Assembly (NCBI RefSeq): GCF_900112265.1
Contig: NZ_FOLO01000009.1
Location: 1-64,000 of the forward strand
Direction: 5' to 3'
DNA: 64,000 bases
DNA from: Pseudoalteromonas denitrificans DSM 6059
Lineage (GTDB): Bacteria > Pseudomonadota > Gammaproteobacteria > Enterobacterales > Alteromonadaceae
Under the pieces are notes generated by a model. That model saw only the letters and a program-made list of their open reading frames with translations. It had not been told where the DNA came from and made no database searches. A program made the position numbers and the translations under genes. Shown here in pieces: positions 55,995-64,000 of the stretch (its first letter is position 1; the number at the start of each line of letters is the position of its first letter).

Positions 55995-56312
55995 ATGAAT
56001 CAAAAAGTTTCAAGCGAGACGCAAACTCAAGCGTTGGCTGTTGCAAAAAGTGTAAAAAAGGCTGGCCAAACTAAAGAGCAAACTAAGTTGATTGCCAAAG
56101 GAATTGAAAAAGGCATTAGTGAGTATAAAAAACAGCAAAAAATAAAATCTAGAGACAGAGATAAATTAAAAAAACAGCGAGCAAAAGCTAAAAACCTCAA
56201 TAATATAGAAGATGAAAAACACGAAGAAAAAGCACCGAGTCAATATAACAAACTGCCTTGGATATTGCTTATAATTAGTTGGCTTGGTTTTATTGGTTCT
56301 TATTTTAAGTGA
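55995..56312 (+). CDS. DUF2956-family protein
   Basis: I place the start at ATG 55995, which gives the typical start MNQKVSSETQTQALAVAKSV. The 105-residue protein is basic and helical with a C-terminal membrane segment of about 17 residues. DUF2956 is a family I recall from gammaproteobacteria, of unknown role. Its end overlaps the convergent AmrS-like gene by 8 bases. Confidence 0.75.
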   Translation: MNQKVSSETQTQALAVAKSVKKAGQTKEQTKLIAKGIEKGISEYKKQQKIKSRDRDKLKKQRAKAKNLNNIEDEKHEEKAPSQYNKLPWILLIISWLGFIGSYFK

Positions 56313-57417
56313 TTTTAATTGGGATCCTTCTTGCACCAAAAGGGTGTATAAATTCGTTAAAATGTCCACTAAGTAAATTATTACAGTATATGCAATGCCC
56401 TGAATTATCTAAATTATATTGATTTATTTGGTACCAGTTTCGTTCAATTAATAAATTTTTACAATGTGGGCAGTAAGTACTGTCAGATTCAGTATCAAAG
56501 ACATTGCCACAATATACATAATTTAAGCCATAGTTCATTGCAATAGTTCGAGCTTTTTTTAGCGTTATTAGAGGTGTTTTGTCCTTATTTAGCATTTTGA
56601 AATCAGGATGAAAGGCACTGAAATGTAAAGGTATATTAGGGCTTAGATTCTCAGAAATCCACTGGCACATTTCGTGTAACTCTTTATCGCTATCATTTTC
56701 TCCGGGGATCAGTAAATTTGTAATTTCAAACCAAACCTGTGTTTCTTTGTGTAAATATAACAAGGTATCTAACACAGGTTGTAATTGAGCATGGCAAATT
56801 TTGCGATAAAAAGTATCGGTAAAAGCCTTTAAATCTATATTGGCTGCATTTATATGATTAAAAAAATCCCTCCTAGGTTTGTCACATACATATCCTGCAC
56901 TAACAGCAACGCTGTTTATGTTTTCTTCTTTTGCTTTTATGGCAATATCAATAGCATATTCCATAAAAATAATCGGATCGTTATAAGTAAATGCGATGCT
57001 TTGACAGTCATTTTTTAGTGCGGATTGAATAATTTTTTCAGGGCTTGCCCTATTACATAAAGTATCAGTTTTTCGAGATTTACTCATATCCCAATTCTGG
57101 CAAAATTGGCAACTTAAATTACAACCTGCTGTACCAAATGACATAACTCTAGAGCCTGGGTAAAAGTGGTTAAAGGGTTTTTTTTCAATAGGATCAATAC
57201 AAAACCCTGAAGATCGGCCATAGCTTGTAAGTACAATTTCGCCTAAGTGATGCATACGAATAAAGCAAGCCCCTCGTTTGCCTTCTCTTAATTTACAATG
57301 TTTTGGACATAGATCACATTGCACCCTCGCATCAGGTAAAGCGTGCCAGTATTTTGTTGGAAAAAAATCAATATCGTCATCATTTTTAGAAAAGTTATCC
57401 ATCGTAATAATAACCAA
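56305..57417 (-). CDS. amrS: AmmeMemoRadiSam system radical-SAM enzyme
   Basis: The 370-residue protein has the radical-SAM cluster motif GTAGCNLSCQFCQNWDMSK near 96-114 (C-x3-C-x2-C). An earlier CPKHCKLREGKRGAC patch and a C-terminal zinc-ribbon-like set (YCPHC near 313 and HCIYC near 343) are typical of this family. It lies head to head with the MEMO1-like and AMMECR1-like genes, 47 bases away. The trio is the AmmeMemoRadiSam set; its reaction is not established. Confidence 0.88.
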   Translation of the reverse strand: MVIITMDNFSKNDDDIDFFPTKYWHALPDARVQCDLCPKHCKLREGKRGACFIRMHHLGEIVLTSYGRSSGFCIDPIEKKPFNHFYPGSRVMSFGTAGCNLSCQFCQNWDMSKSRKTDTLCNRASPEKIIQSALKNDCQSIAFTYNDPIIFMEYAIDIAIKAKEENINSVAVSAGYVCDKPRRDFFNHINAANIDLKAFTDTFYRKICHAQLQPVLDTLLYLHKETQVWFEITNLLIPGENDSDKELHEMCQWISENLSPNIPLHFSAFHPDFKMLNKDKTPLITLKKARTIAMNYGLNYVYCGNVFDTESDSTYCPHCKNLLIERNWYQINQYNLDNSGHCIYCNNLLSGHFNEFIHPFGARRIPIKIT

Positions 57418-57464
57418 ATAACATCTATACTGTAATAATAGTCAATCTTGGAGTTATCAATATA

Positions 57465-58256
57465 ATGGAATATAGGAAGCCAGCAGTTGCTGGGAGTTTT
57501 TATCCTAAAAATAAAAAAGTGCTAAAATCTGAATTAAAAGCATTTATGGATATAACAAGTCGTGATGGAAATACGCCTAAGGCATTAATTGTTCCGCATG
57601 CAGGATATATTTATTCTGGTGCTGTTGCTGCAAGTGCTTTTAAAACTTTGAATTCAGATCTTTCTAAATCTTGTAACAAGCCCAGTAAAATAATTTTGTT
57701 AGGACCAAACCATAGAGTGGGTTTATCTGGTTGCGCTATACCTAGTTGTGATGCTTTTATTACGCCTTTAGGTAAAGTGAGTATTAACAAAAAGTTTTGT
57801 GATTTATTACTTAAACAAGAACTGGTTACTACAAATGATAAGGTACACCTTTGGGAGCACTCTTTAGAGGTTCAGTTGCCTTTTTTACAGCATTGCTTGA
57901 ATGACATTGAAATTATACCAATTTTGGTTGGTCAATGTGATACTGCTCTAGTAATAAATATATTAACTTTTTTATTTGAGCAAGATGAGTTTTTAATTGT
58001 TGTTAGTTCAGATCTAAGTCATTTTCATCCTAATAATGAAGCGATTAAGTTAGACCAAAATACGATAAATAAAATTTTAAAATTTGATTGTGATATTCAA
58101 CCAAATCAAGCATGTGGTTGTTTTGCGCTAAATGGTTTTTTAGAGTTTAGTAAGAGGCAAAACTGGCAAATTGAACTCGCTAATAAAGCCAACTCATCGA
58201 TAGTGAATAGTATCAGCAATGAGGTGGTTGGTTATGCAAGCTTTATCTTGTATTGA
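57465..58256 (+). CDS. amrB: AmmeMemoRadiSam protein B (MEMO1-like)
   Basis: The 263-residue protein matches MEMO1: RKPAVAGSFYP at the start, ALIVPHAGYIYSGAVAA at about 40-56, LGPNHRVGLSG near 85-95, LWEHSLEVQLPFLQH near 126-140 and VVSSDLSHFHP near 183-193. These hold the His, Asp and Cys residues of the metal-binding pocket in MEMO1. The gene overlaps the AMMECR1-like gene. In human cells MEMO1 affects copper and redox balance; the bacterial role is unclear. Confidence 0.9.
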   Translation: MEYRKPAVAGSFYPKNKKVLKSELKAFMDITSRDGNTPKALIVPHAGYIYSGAVAASAFKTLNSDLSKSCNKPSKIILLGPNHRVGLSGCAIPSCDAFITPLGKVSINKKFCDLLLKQELVTTNDKVHLWEHSLEVQLPFLQHCLNDIEIIPILVGQCDTALVINILTFLFEQDEFLIVVSSDLSHFHPNNEAIKLDQNTINKILKFDCDIQPNQACGCFALNGFLEFSKRQNWQIELANKANSSIVNSISNEVVGYASFILY

Positions 58257-58821
58257 ATTGACACAAGGCGATAAAAATTTACTTTGTGACTTAGTGCGCC
58301 AGACATTAGATTTAGCAATATATCAGGCGCATTTTAAACCTTTAAAAACACCTGTTTCTAAATTATTACAACAAAAAGCTGCTACTTTTGTGACTTTATA
58401 TTCAAATGATGAACTCAGAGGATGCATCGGTACTTATTGTGCCGACACTGCTTTATGGAAAGATGTATGCGACCATACATATAGCAGTGCTTGTGAAGAT
58501 TCTCGCTTTTTGCCTTTAACAGAAAAAGAACTCAAAAATGTTAGCTTTAATATTTCAATTTTATCTGAATTAGTTGAACTTAATAATTTAGGTGAGACTC
58601 AGTTATTACAAGATTTAAGAATTAATATTGATGGGTTAATGTTGCAATATAAAGAAAAAAGAGCAATATTTTTGCCTTCAGTTTGGCAACAGTTAGCAAC
58701 AGAAAAAGAATTTGTATCAGCCCTAAAGCGTAAAGGTGGCTGGCCTACAACCTATTGGAGTGATGAGCTCAAAATTTTTACTTTTCAAACTTTGAATATT
58801 GAAGCTGATTATTTAGAATGA
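58234..58821 (+). CDS. amrA: AmmeMemoRadiSam protein A (AMMECR1-like)
   Basis: I prefer ATG 58234, since GAGGTGG stands 6 bases upstream; the ATG at 58219 would extend it by five codons. The 195-residue protein has the AMMECR1 signature ELRGCIGTYC near 55-64, followed by SACEDSRFLPLT and VSFNISILSEL. The overlap with the MEMO1-like gene implies coupled translation. The biochemical role of AMMECR1 is not established. Confidence 0.9.
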   Translation: MQALSCIELTQGDKNLLCDLVRQTLDLAIYQAHFKPLKTPVSKLLQQKAATFVTLYSNDELRGCIGTYCADTALWKDVCDHTYSSACEDSRFLPLTEKELKNVSFNISILSELVELNNLGETQLLQDLRINIDGLMLQYKEKRAIFLPSVWQQLATEKEFVSALKRKGGWPTTYWSDELKIFTFQTLNIEADYLE

Positions 58822-58892
58822 TTTCACATTTTATGGAATGGATATTTTTTAAGGTAAAGCCTGAAAGATACACAGGCCTTAAAACTCATGCA

Positions 58893-59183
58893 TTAACTAT
58901 TTTGTAAATACTGATAAAGTTCAGGTAATAATGCTTGTGCTTCTATACCGTCAGCAGTTACCCATATACTTTCACTATAATGCTCAAAATTTAGATTAAA
59001 CCTTTGGTCTTTAAAAATAAACCTCATTAAATGCCTATCGGCACCTAATTCAAATTCATGTTTTGAAAAAAGATCATGATGTAAAAATATACTTGCCCAT
59101 AATTCAAACTCATCGTCTAAGGGAGGAAGTTCGCTTAGTATTAATAATATTTGATGATCTGTATCAAATTCAATTTTTGTCAT
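58893..59183 (-). CDS. Small protein, possibly DUF3630
   Basis: The 96-residue protein begins MTKIEFDTDHQILLIL and has no signal or membrane segment. LNFEHYSESIWVTADGIEAQ resembles my memory of DUF3630 proteins in related bacteria. No role is known. It lies between the AmmeMemoRadiSam genes and cytochrome c. Confidence 0.55.
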   Translation of the reverse strand: MTKIEFDTDHQILLILSELPPLDDEFELWASIFLHHDLFSKHEFELGADRHLMRFIFKDQRFNLNFEHYSESIWVTADGIEAQALLPELYQYLQNS

Positions 59184-59271
59184 TTAGCGCCTTTAGTGAA
59201 TAAAAAATTATAAGACAGTTATTTTATTAAATTAACCTTATAACTCTCAGATTTTGTTAATAGTTCAATTT

Positions 59272-59297
59272 TTTGCGCTAACGCAAAGTTTTTTTAA
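59272..59297 (+). terminator. Hairpin with T-run upstream of cytochrome c
   Basis: TTTGCG (59272-59277) pairs with CGCAAA (59282-59287), followed by GTTTTTTTA. It points to plus-strand transcripts, perhaps readthrough from the AMMECR1-like gene antisense to the small minus-strand gene. Confidence 0.5.
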
Positions 59298-59430
59298 GTT
59301 TTATATTCTACACTATTAATAATCATATTAATTAAGTACTCATGAACACTTAATCGTTAATTAAGTTATTTCTCACTAGGCAAAATTAATATGATTAAAA
59401 CAATTAAATTAAGCAATGTGAGTAAGTAAA

Positions 59431-59730
59431 ATGATAAAAAAAATATTATTAGTTTCAGGGTTAGCATTAACAGCAATAAATGTTCAGGCTGCTGATATCG
59501 CAGCTGGAAAAGCAAAAGCAGGTATGTGTGCTGGTTGTCACGGCCCCGCAGGAATTAGTTTTGCACCAAACTACCCTAATTTAGCAGGCCAGAAAGCACC
59601 TTATTTAGTTAAGCAAATGAAAGATTTTAAATCTGGTAAGCGAAATGATGTGATGATGAGTCCTATGGCAAAACCATTAAGTGATACCGATATAGAAAAT
59701 ATTGCAGCTTATTTTGCGAGTCTGAAATAA
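59431..59730 (+). CDS. Small periplasmic class I cytochrome c
   Basis: The 99-residue protein has a signal peptide ending near NVQA. The haem-binding site MCAGCHGPAG lies near residues 34-43, and the methionine ligand is likely in MMSPMAKPL near 76. The length and pattern fit the c553/c554 group that carries single electrons in the periplasm. It ends at a strong hairpin. Confidence 0.9.
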   Translation: MIKKILLVSGLALTAINVQAADIAAGKAKAGMCAGCHGPAGISFAPNYPNLAGQKAPYLVKQMKDFKSGKRNDVMMSPMAKPLSDTDIENIAAYFASLK

Positions 59731-60231
59731 CAATATATAACTTAATCACTTAAATTTTTTTAGTAATTAAGTTATTAAAGTGGGTTGTTTCACTAAACCC
59801 ACTTTTAGCTAAATAACATTGGATTGTAATTCATGCTGTCCATTTCAGTTTTTAGCTAAATAGTCTTGGATTGTAGTTAAGAATTCATGTCCATATTTGG
59901 TTCATTTGGTGAAACCTACTCCGGAGACTTTCAAAAACTCTGAATCGCTATTTGATAATTAATGTTGTCCATTTCAGTTTTTAGCTAAATAGTCTTGGAT
60001 TGTAGTTAAGAATTCATGCCCATATTTGGTTAATTTGGTGAAACCTATTCCGGAGACTTTCAAGAACTCTGAATCGCTATTTGATAATTAATGTTGCCCA
60101 TTTCAGTTTTTAGCTAAATAGTCTTGGATTGTAGTTAAGAATTCATGTCCATATTTGGTTAATTTGGTGAAGCCTACTCCAGAGGCCTTCAAAAACTCAG
60201 AATCGCTATTTGATTATTAATGGTGTCCATT
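59731..60231. other. Region between cytochrome c and recQ, filled by recQ 3'-end copies
   Basis: After the cytochrome terminator this 500-bp stretch is almost wholly made of repeats of the recQ 3' end: a shortened copy at about 59804-59838 and three full 129-bp copies up to 60225. No other gene was seen. Confidence 0.75.
59777..59806 (+). terminator. Terminator of the cytochrome c gene
   Basis: AAAGTGGGTT (59777-59786) pairs perfectly with AACCCACTTT (59796-59805) around a 9-base loop. A short T-run follows in TTTT. It lies just left of the recQ repeat array. Confidence 0.8.
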
Positions 60232-60354
60232 TCAGTTTTTAGCTAAATAGTCTTGGATTGTAGTTAAGAATTCATGTCCATATTTGGTTAATTTGGTGAA
60301 ACCTACTCCGGAGACTTTCAAAAACTCTGAGTCGTTAGTTGGTAATTTTTGAGC
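59839..60354 (-). repeat. Tandem array of 129-bp copies of the recQ 3' end
   Basis: Four units of 129 bp start at 59839, 59968, 60097 and 60226. The last one contains the real recQ 3' end and stop; the other three are downstream of it. The unit length is 43 codons, so all copies are in the recQ frame, each ending in the same stop. They repeat the last part of the HRDC region, reading SEFLKVSGVGFTKLTKYGHE and on to DYLAKN. A fifth, shortened copy lies at about 59804-59838. No spacer or other gene lies between copies. Confidence 0.88.
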
Positions 60355-62061
60355 CATTTCTGCTAAACTTGCATCATTAAAGACGACATAAGGTGGTAAG
60401 TTTTCATTATCTGCAATCGTTTTTCTTAAAGCGCGTAACTTAGCAAATAACTGTTTGTCATAATTAAATCGAGCAAGTTTATCTTTATATACATGTTTTG
60501 CATTTAATCTAGGTTCTGCAAGCTTTAGGGAATATTCACTTTTAAGAATTGGTCTTGCGGCTTCAGTTAAGCGAAGTATCGATCCTAAAGTAATGTCTTG
60601 ACGCAATAAGCCTTGATGCACTAATTGGCGTAAAATACTTAACCAATATTCTTGAGATTGCTCTTTACCTATGCCAAAAATGGATAGTTCATGATGGTTG
60701 TTATCACGGATCCTAGCTGTATTCGCTCCTCTTAATAGCTCAACAATATAACCCATGCCAAACCTTTGATCTGAACGATATACGGATGAGAGTGCTTTTT
60801 GTGCTACTACAGTACCATCAAATTGCTTTGGTGGGTCGAGGCAGATATCACAGTTTCCACAAGCTTCTCTTTGATATTCTGAAAAATAATTTAATAAAAT
60901 TTGTCTGCGGCAAGTTGGGGCCTGAGCAAAGTTTGCCATAGCACTGAATCTTTGCTCTTCAACTTTTCTTCTTTGTTCATCTTGAATATCTTCAAAAAAG
61001 CGTCTTACACGAGGGATGTCTGCGGGATCAAAATATAAGATAGCTTCCGCCGCTAATCCGTCTCGACCAGCACGGCCAGTTTCTTGATAATACGACTCAA
61101 TATTTTTTGGAATATCATAGTGCACAACAAATCTAACATTTGGTTTGTTGATCCCCATACCAAATGCAACTGTAGCAACAACAATGTGAATATCATCTCG
61201 AGAAAATGCAGTTTGTACAAACTCTCTTTTTTCGTTTTCCATTCCTGCATGATAGGCCGCTGCGTTATATCCTGCATCTGATAACTTAGCTGCAATATCA
61301 TCAACACGTTTGCGACTTGTACAATATATAATACCGCTTTGACCTTTTTGCTGGCGTAAATATCGTAAGAGCTGTGATAAAGGTTTAAATTTTTCTTCTA
61401 AAGTGTAACGAATATTAGGTCTGTCAAAGCTACCTGTATGGATATGAGGTGATGTTAAACCTAATTGGATTACAATATCTTGTCGGGTCGCAGTGTCTGC
61501 AGTGGCTGTTAGAGCCATCATTGGAATATTTTGAAAATATTGTTTGAGTTGTTGCAGACGACAATAGTGAGGTCTGAAGTCATGACCCCAATGAGAAACA
61601 CAATGTGCTTCATCTATGGCAAATAAACTGATATCTAAATGCCTTATGCGTTCTAAAAAAGCGCTTTGTAAAATACGTTCTGGTGCAACGTATAGGAGTT
61701 TTATTTCTGCTTTATATAATTGCTGAAATATTTGCTGCTGTTCTTCGTAGGTTTGGCTTTGATTTATATAAGCTGCAGCAACTCCAACAGCTTTAAGTTG
61801 TGCAACCTGATCTTGCATGAGTGAAATTAAAGGAGAAATAACAATTGTTAAGCCAGGCATTAATAAAGCGGGTATTTGATAGCATAAAGATTTTCCGCCG
61901 CCTGTAGGCATTAAAACTAAGGTATCTTGGCCTTGCATTGCGGCTTCAATAACAACATCTTGACCAATTCTAAAGTTATCATAACCAAAAACTTGTTTTA
62001 ATACGTCTTTTGCCGATTGCTGGGGGTTTAATAGTGTTTCAACTTTTTGCTGTTCACTCAT
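60232..62061 (-). CDS. recQ: ATP-dependent DNA helicase RecQ
   Basis: The 609-residue protein has the RecQ helicase motifs: TGGGKS at about 53-58, FAIDEAHCVSHWGHDFRP near 147-164, and YYQETGRAGRDGL near 318-330. The RQC zinc site CRRQILLNYF with EACGNCDIC lies near 378-402, and the HRDC domain covers about 530-609. It unwinds DNA in recombination and fork repair. Its 3' end is copied three more times just downstream. It is divergent from rarD. Confidence 0.95.
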   Translation of the reverse strand: MSEQQKVETLLNPQQSAKDVLKQVFGYDNFRIGQDVVIEAAMQGQDTLVLMPTGGGKSLCYQIPALLMPGLTIVISPLISLMQDQVAQLKAVGVAAAYINQSQTYEEQQQIFQQLYKAEIKLLYVAPERILQSAFLERIRHLDISLFAIDEAHCVSHWGHDFRPHYCRLQQLKQYFQNIPMMALTATADTATRQDIVIQLGLTSPHIHTGSFDRPNIRYTLEEKFKPLSQLLRYLRQQKGQSGIIYCTSRKRVDDIAAKLSDAGYNAAAYHAGMENEKREFVQTAFSRDDIHIVVATVAFGMGINKPNVRFVVHYDIPKNIESYYQETGRAGRDGLAAEAILYFDPADIPRVRRFFEDIQDEQRRKVEEQRFSAMANFAQAPTCRRQILLNYFSEYQREACGNCDICLDPPKQFDGTVVAQKALSSVYRSDQRFGMGYIVELLRGANTARIRDNNHHELSIFGIGKEQSQEYWLSILRQLVHQGLLRQDITLGSILRLTEAARPILKSEYSLKLAEPRLNAKHVYKDKLARFNYDKQLFAKLRALRKTIADNENLPPYVVFNDASLAEMAQKLPTNDSEFLKVSGVGFTKLTKYGHEFLTTIQDYLAKN

Positions 62062-62237
62062 TTATAAGTCTGGTCAATTGATATCAAAATATGCATTTTT
62101 GTATTTTAAAGTCTTTTAGTTTGATTGTCTTTAAGCGAATTAATTTATCTGGTTATTTCTTAGTTCGTTTTAACACTATCCAAAGCTGGGGGGGATCATA
62201 TATTATTCGCTCCTAATTGAGTGGATGTGAAAAATTT

Positions 62238-63128
62238 ATGACAAATGAACAACAAAAGCAGGGTATATATTATGCGCTGGCTGCTTTTATTATGTGGGGT
62301 TTAGCCCCTATTTATTTTAAGTTAATAGATTCAATTGATGCGTTAGAAATTTTAGCTCATCGTGTTGTATGGTCATTTGTTTTTATATTAATCATCATAG
62401 CAATAAAGAAAAATTGGCAAAAAGTCCGAGTAATATTAAAGAAACCAAAATTAATGTTGATGTTACTGTTAACTTCTACTTTGCTTGGTTTTAATTGGGG
62501 ATTATTTATATGGGCAGTTAATAGTGGTCATATGTTAGATACCAGCTTAGGGTATTACATAAATCCTTTATTTAATGTTCTATTAGGTATTTTCTTTTTA
62601 GGAGAGCGATTAAGATTATTTCAAGGTATTGCTGTTGGGCTTGCTGTTGCTGGTGTTTTAATTCAAGTTATCAATTTTGGTTCTGTACCTATCATTTCTT
62701 TAGGTTTGGCAACGTCTTTTGCTATTTATGGTTTATTAAGAAAAAAAATGGCCGTTGAATCTTTACCAGGCTTATTATTAGAGTCTCTTATTCTAGTACC
62801 GCTTGCACTCATTTATTGGTTTTTTTATGTCGATTCATCTTCGGCAAACTTAATGAATAATAATTGGCAGCTTAATCTTTTATTGGTCAGTGCGGGTATT
62901 GTAACAACTTTACCTTTACTGTGTTTTACGGCTGCAGCAAAGCGTTTACAGTATTCTACATTAGGCTTTTTTCAGTACATAGGACCAAGCTTAATGTTTG
63001 TTTTAGCAGTTGTTTTTTACGGCGAAAGTGTTGGTGTTGAAAGGTTGTTCACATTCGGATTTATATGGGCTGCACTTGCTCTATATACGTGGGATGCCAT
63101 ACGAAGTAATAAAGCCGTAAAAGGTTAG
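62238..63128 (+). CDS. rarD: RarD-like EamA-family transporter
   Basis: From ATG 62238 the protein has 296 residues, starting MTNEQQKQGIYYALAAFIMW. It has ten predicted helices in two EamA repeats. LAPIYFKLI and HRVVWSF are RarD hallmarks, as is LNWGLFIWAVNSGH-like NWGLFIWAVNSGHMLDTSLG. A TTG further up at 62217 is not needed. The substrate of RarD is not established. It is beside recQ, as in other gammaproteobacteria, and its end overlaps the next gene by 4 bases. Confidence 0.88.
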   Translation: MTNEQQKQGIYYALAAFIMWGLAPIYFKLIDSIDALEILAHRVVWSFVFILIIIAIKKNWQKVRVILKKPKLMLMLLLTSTLLGFNWGLFIWAVNSGHMLDTSLGYYINPLFNVLLGIFFLGERLRLFQGIAVGLAVAGVLIQVINFGSVPIISLGLATSFAIYGLLRKKMAVESLPGLLLESLILVPLALIYWFFYVDSSSANLMNNNWQLNLLLVSAGIVTTLPLLCFTAAAKRLQYSTLGFFQYIGPSLMFVLAVVFYGESVGVERLFTFGFIWAALALYTWDAIRSNKAVKG

Positions 63129-64000
63129 TATTTATCACTGATCAGAATATTACGGCCAAATTTCTTGGCCGTATAAAGATGTTCGTCGGCTGCTTTTAAT
63201 GCTTGGTCTATATTGTAATTATCTTGATAAATTAAGCCGATTGAAACAGTAAAAAAAACGTTATTTATTTTACATTTCTCTATGACTTTTCGAAAAGTTT
63301 CGAGTTGTTCTTTGGCTTTATCAAAACTTGTATTTGTAAAATATACAGAAAACTCCTCACCACCCAGTCTTGCGATAAGTTGATCATTAAAATAACGCAT
63401 AAATATTTTTGCGAAACCTTTAAGTACTTCGTCACCAATATCATGCCCTAAGTTATCATTAACAGCTTTAAAATGATCTATATCTATCATAGCTAATATG
63501 CATATTTGTTTATTCTCTTCATTTATTTTTGAATTAATCTCAGCTTGTTCGAAAAAGTAGCGTCTGTTAGGTAATTTTGTTAAATAGTCACTATTTGCTT
63601 GCTGTTTTATGGTTGCGATATTATCTAGCATTTCAATATTTTGGCTTAATCGACAATAAAACTCTTCAGGAAAAAAAGGTTTTCTTAAGTAGTCATTAGC
63701 GCCATTTTTTAAAAAACGGGCTGAAACCTGATTATCTTTAGAGCTGGAAATACCAATAATTACTTTTTCGTCATTATTAAAAGTTTCTCTAATTTTACTG
63801 GTCAGTGTTATTCCATCCATTATAGGCATTTCATTATCAGTAATAATAACTTGAATATCTGAATGGCTATTTAATTGCTTTAGAGCCTGAGCACCGTCAC
63901 TGGCTTGTGATACTTTATATTTATGCCGTGAAAGTAAGCTGTTTAGATGTTTTCGAGTCGCGAATGAATCTTCAACAATAAGTATCCTGACGTTGATGTT
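63125..64000 (-). CDS. REC-GGDEF diguanylate cyclase response regulator, cut by the window edge
   Basis: The frame is open to base 64000, so the protein starts beyond the window. The first visible part is a receiver domain, VRILIVEDS and then VIITDNEMPIMDG with the phospho-Asp. A GGDEF domain follows: YLTKLPNRRYFFEQ, then IDHFKAVNDNLGHDIGDEVL, and the active loop ARLGGEEFSVYF. The Gly-Gly-Glu-Glu-Phe form is active in the family. It should make cyclic di-GMP when phosphorylated. An ATG at 63829 is internal. Confidence 0.9.
   Translation of the reverse strand, partial: NINVRILIVEDSFATRKHLNSLLSRHKYKVSQASDGAQALKQLNSHSDIQVIITDNEMPIMDGITLTSKIRETFNNDEKVIIGISSSKDNQVSARFLKNGANDYLRKPFFPEEFYCRLSQNIEMLDNIATIKQQANSDYLTKLPNRRYFFEQAEINSKINEENKQICILAMIDIDHFKAVNDNLGHDIGDEVLKGFAKIFMRYFNDQLIARLGGEEFSVYFTNTSFDKAKEQLETFRKVIEKCKINNVFFTVSIGLIYQDNYNIDQALKAADEHLYTAKKFGRNILISDKY

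Noticed and set aside
58822..58892. Terminator hairpin between the AMMECR1-like gene and the small minus-strand gene
   Set aside because: The complementary AAGG/CCTT and CTG/CAG patches are interrupted and give only a weak stem.
59839..60354. CRISPR array
   Set aside because: The 129-bp units are contiguous with no spacers and are copies of recQ coding sequence; no cas genes are present.
1..64000. tRNA or rRNA genes
   Set aside because: No cloverleaf with a TTCRANYC arm or rRNA-like stretch was noticed on either strand by eye; a covariance search was not possible.

Overview
The window is AT-rich chromosomal DNA, judged by eye at roughly a third G+C. It most resembles a marine gammaproteobacterium of the order Alteromonadales, near Colwellia or Thalassotalea. 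That placement is inferred from the content: an Oar-type and an ordinary TonB-dependent receptor, many secreted peptidases and hydrolases, a POT peptide transporter, a DUF2956 protein, and rarD next to recQ. No composition or phylogeny was computed. No rRNA, tRNA, CRISPR array or complete prophage was seen.

Layout. 1-4.0 kb: tail of an IS4-type transposase, REP-like hairpins, a secreted M1 aminopeptidase and a decayed tyrosine-recombinase gene. 4.0-9.5 kb: a GST/GNAT/FAD-oxidoreductase operon, PpiC, a D-cysteine desulfhydrase-like enzyme and a YhiN-type flavoprotein. 9.5-13.4 kb: a solitary binding protein and a helicase-nuclease fusion. 13.6-16.1 kb: a Crp-like regulator followed by nitroreductase, DUF606 permease and GNAT genes. 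16-21.8 kb: a TPR lipid-free exported protein, a membrane-sensor AraC regulator, a second solitary binding protein and a PLP enzyme. 21.9-25.0 kb: a cupin gene split by a 262-bp MITE, a Bcr/CflA efflux gene and a divergent LysR regulator. 25-33 kb: a TonB receptor, an S9 peptidase lipoprotein, an ECF sigma factor with a membrane partner, RDD and TauD-like genes. 33.4-39.7 kb: U32 peptidase, GST-like, HDAC-like, cold-shock/DUF1294, upp and a hypothetical. 39.7-51.4 kb: exported proteins, a DsbC-like oxidoreductase, a CadC-like regulator, an Oar-type receptor and several secreted hydrolases. 52.2-56.3 kb: a POT transporter divergent from a second CadC-like regulator operon. 56.3-58.8 kb: the AmmeMemoRadiSam trio. 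58.9-64 kb: a small hypothetical, cytochrome c, recQ with a repeat array, rarD and a REC-GGDEF protein running off the right edge.

The general theme is extracellular protein and peptide use: secreted M1 and S9 peptidases and hydrolases, TonB receptors, a POT peptide transporter, and membrane-anchored regulators that may sense the periplasm.

The most unusual signals are these. (1) A 129-bp in-frame tandem array copies the 3' end of recQ, and the copies differ mostly at synonymous sites. (2) Five 11-bp phased repeats lie in the promoter between the POT transporter and a CadC-like regulator; a shorter related array lies about 2 kb away inside a candidate small RNA. (3) A 262-bp MITE with near-perfect terminal inverted repeats and a TA duplication breaks the cupin gene. 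(4) A single-protein SF1 helicase-nuclease fusion could be a defence protein. (5) The AmmeMemoRadiSam trio is conserved but its role in bacteria is poorly understood. No multi-gene system that is clearly new was found.
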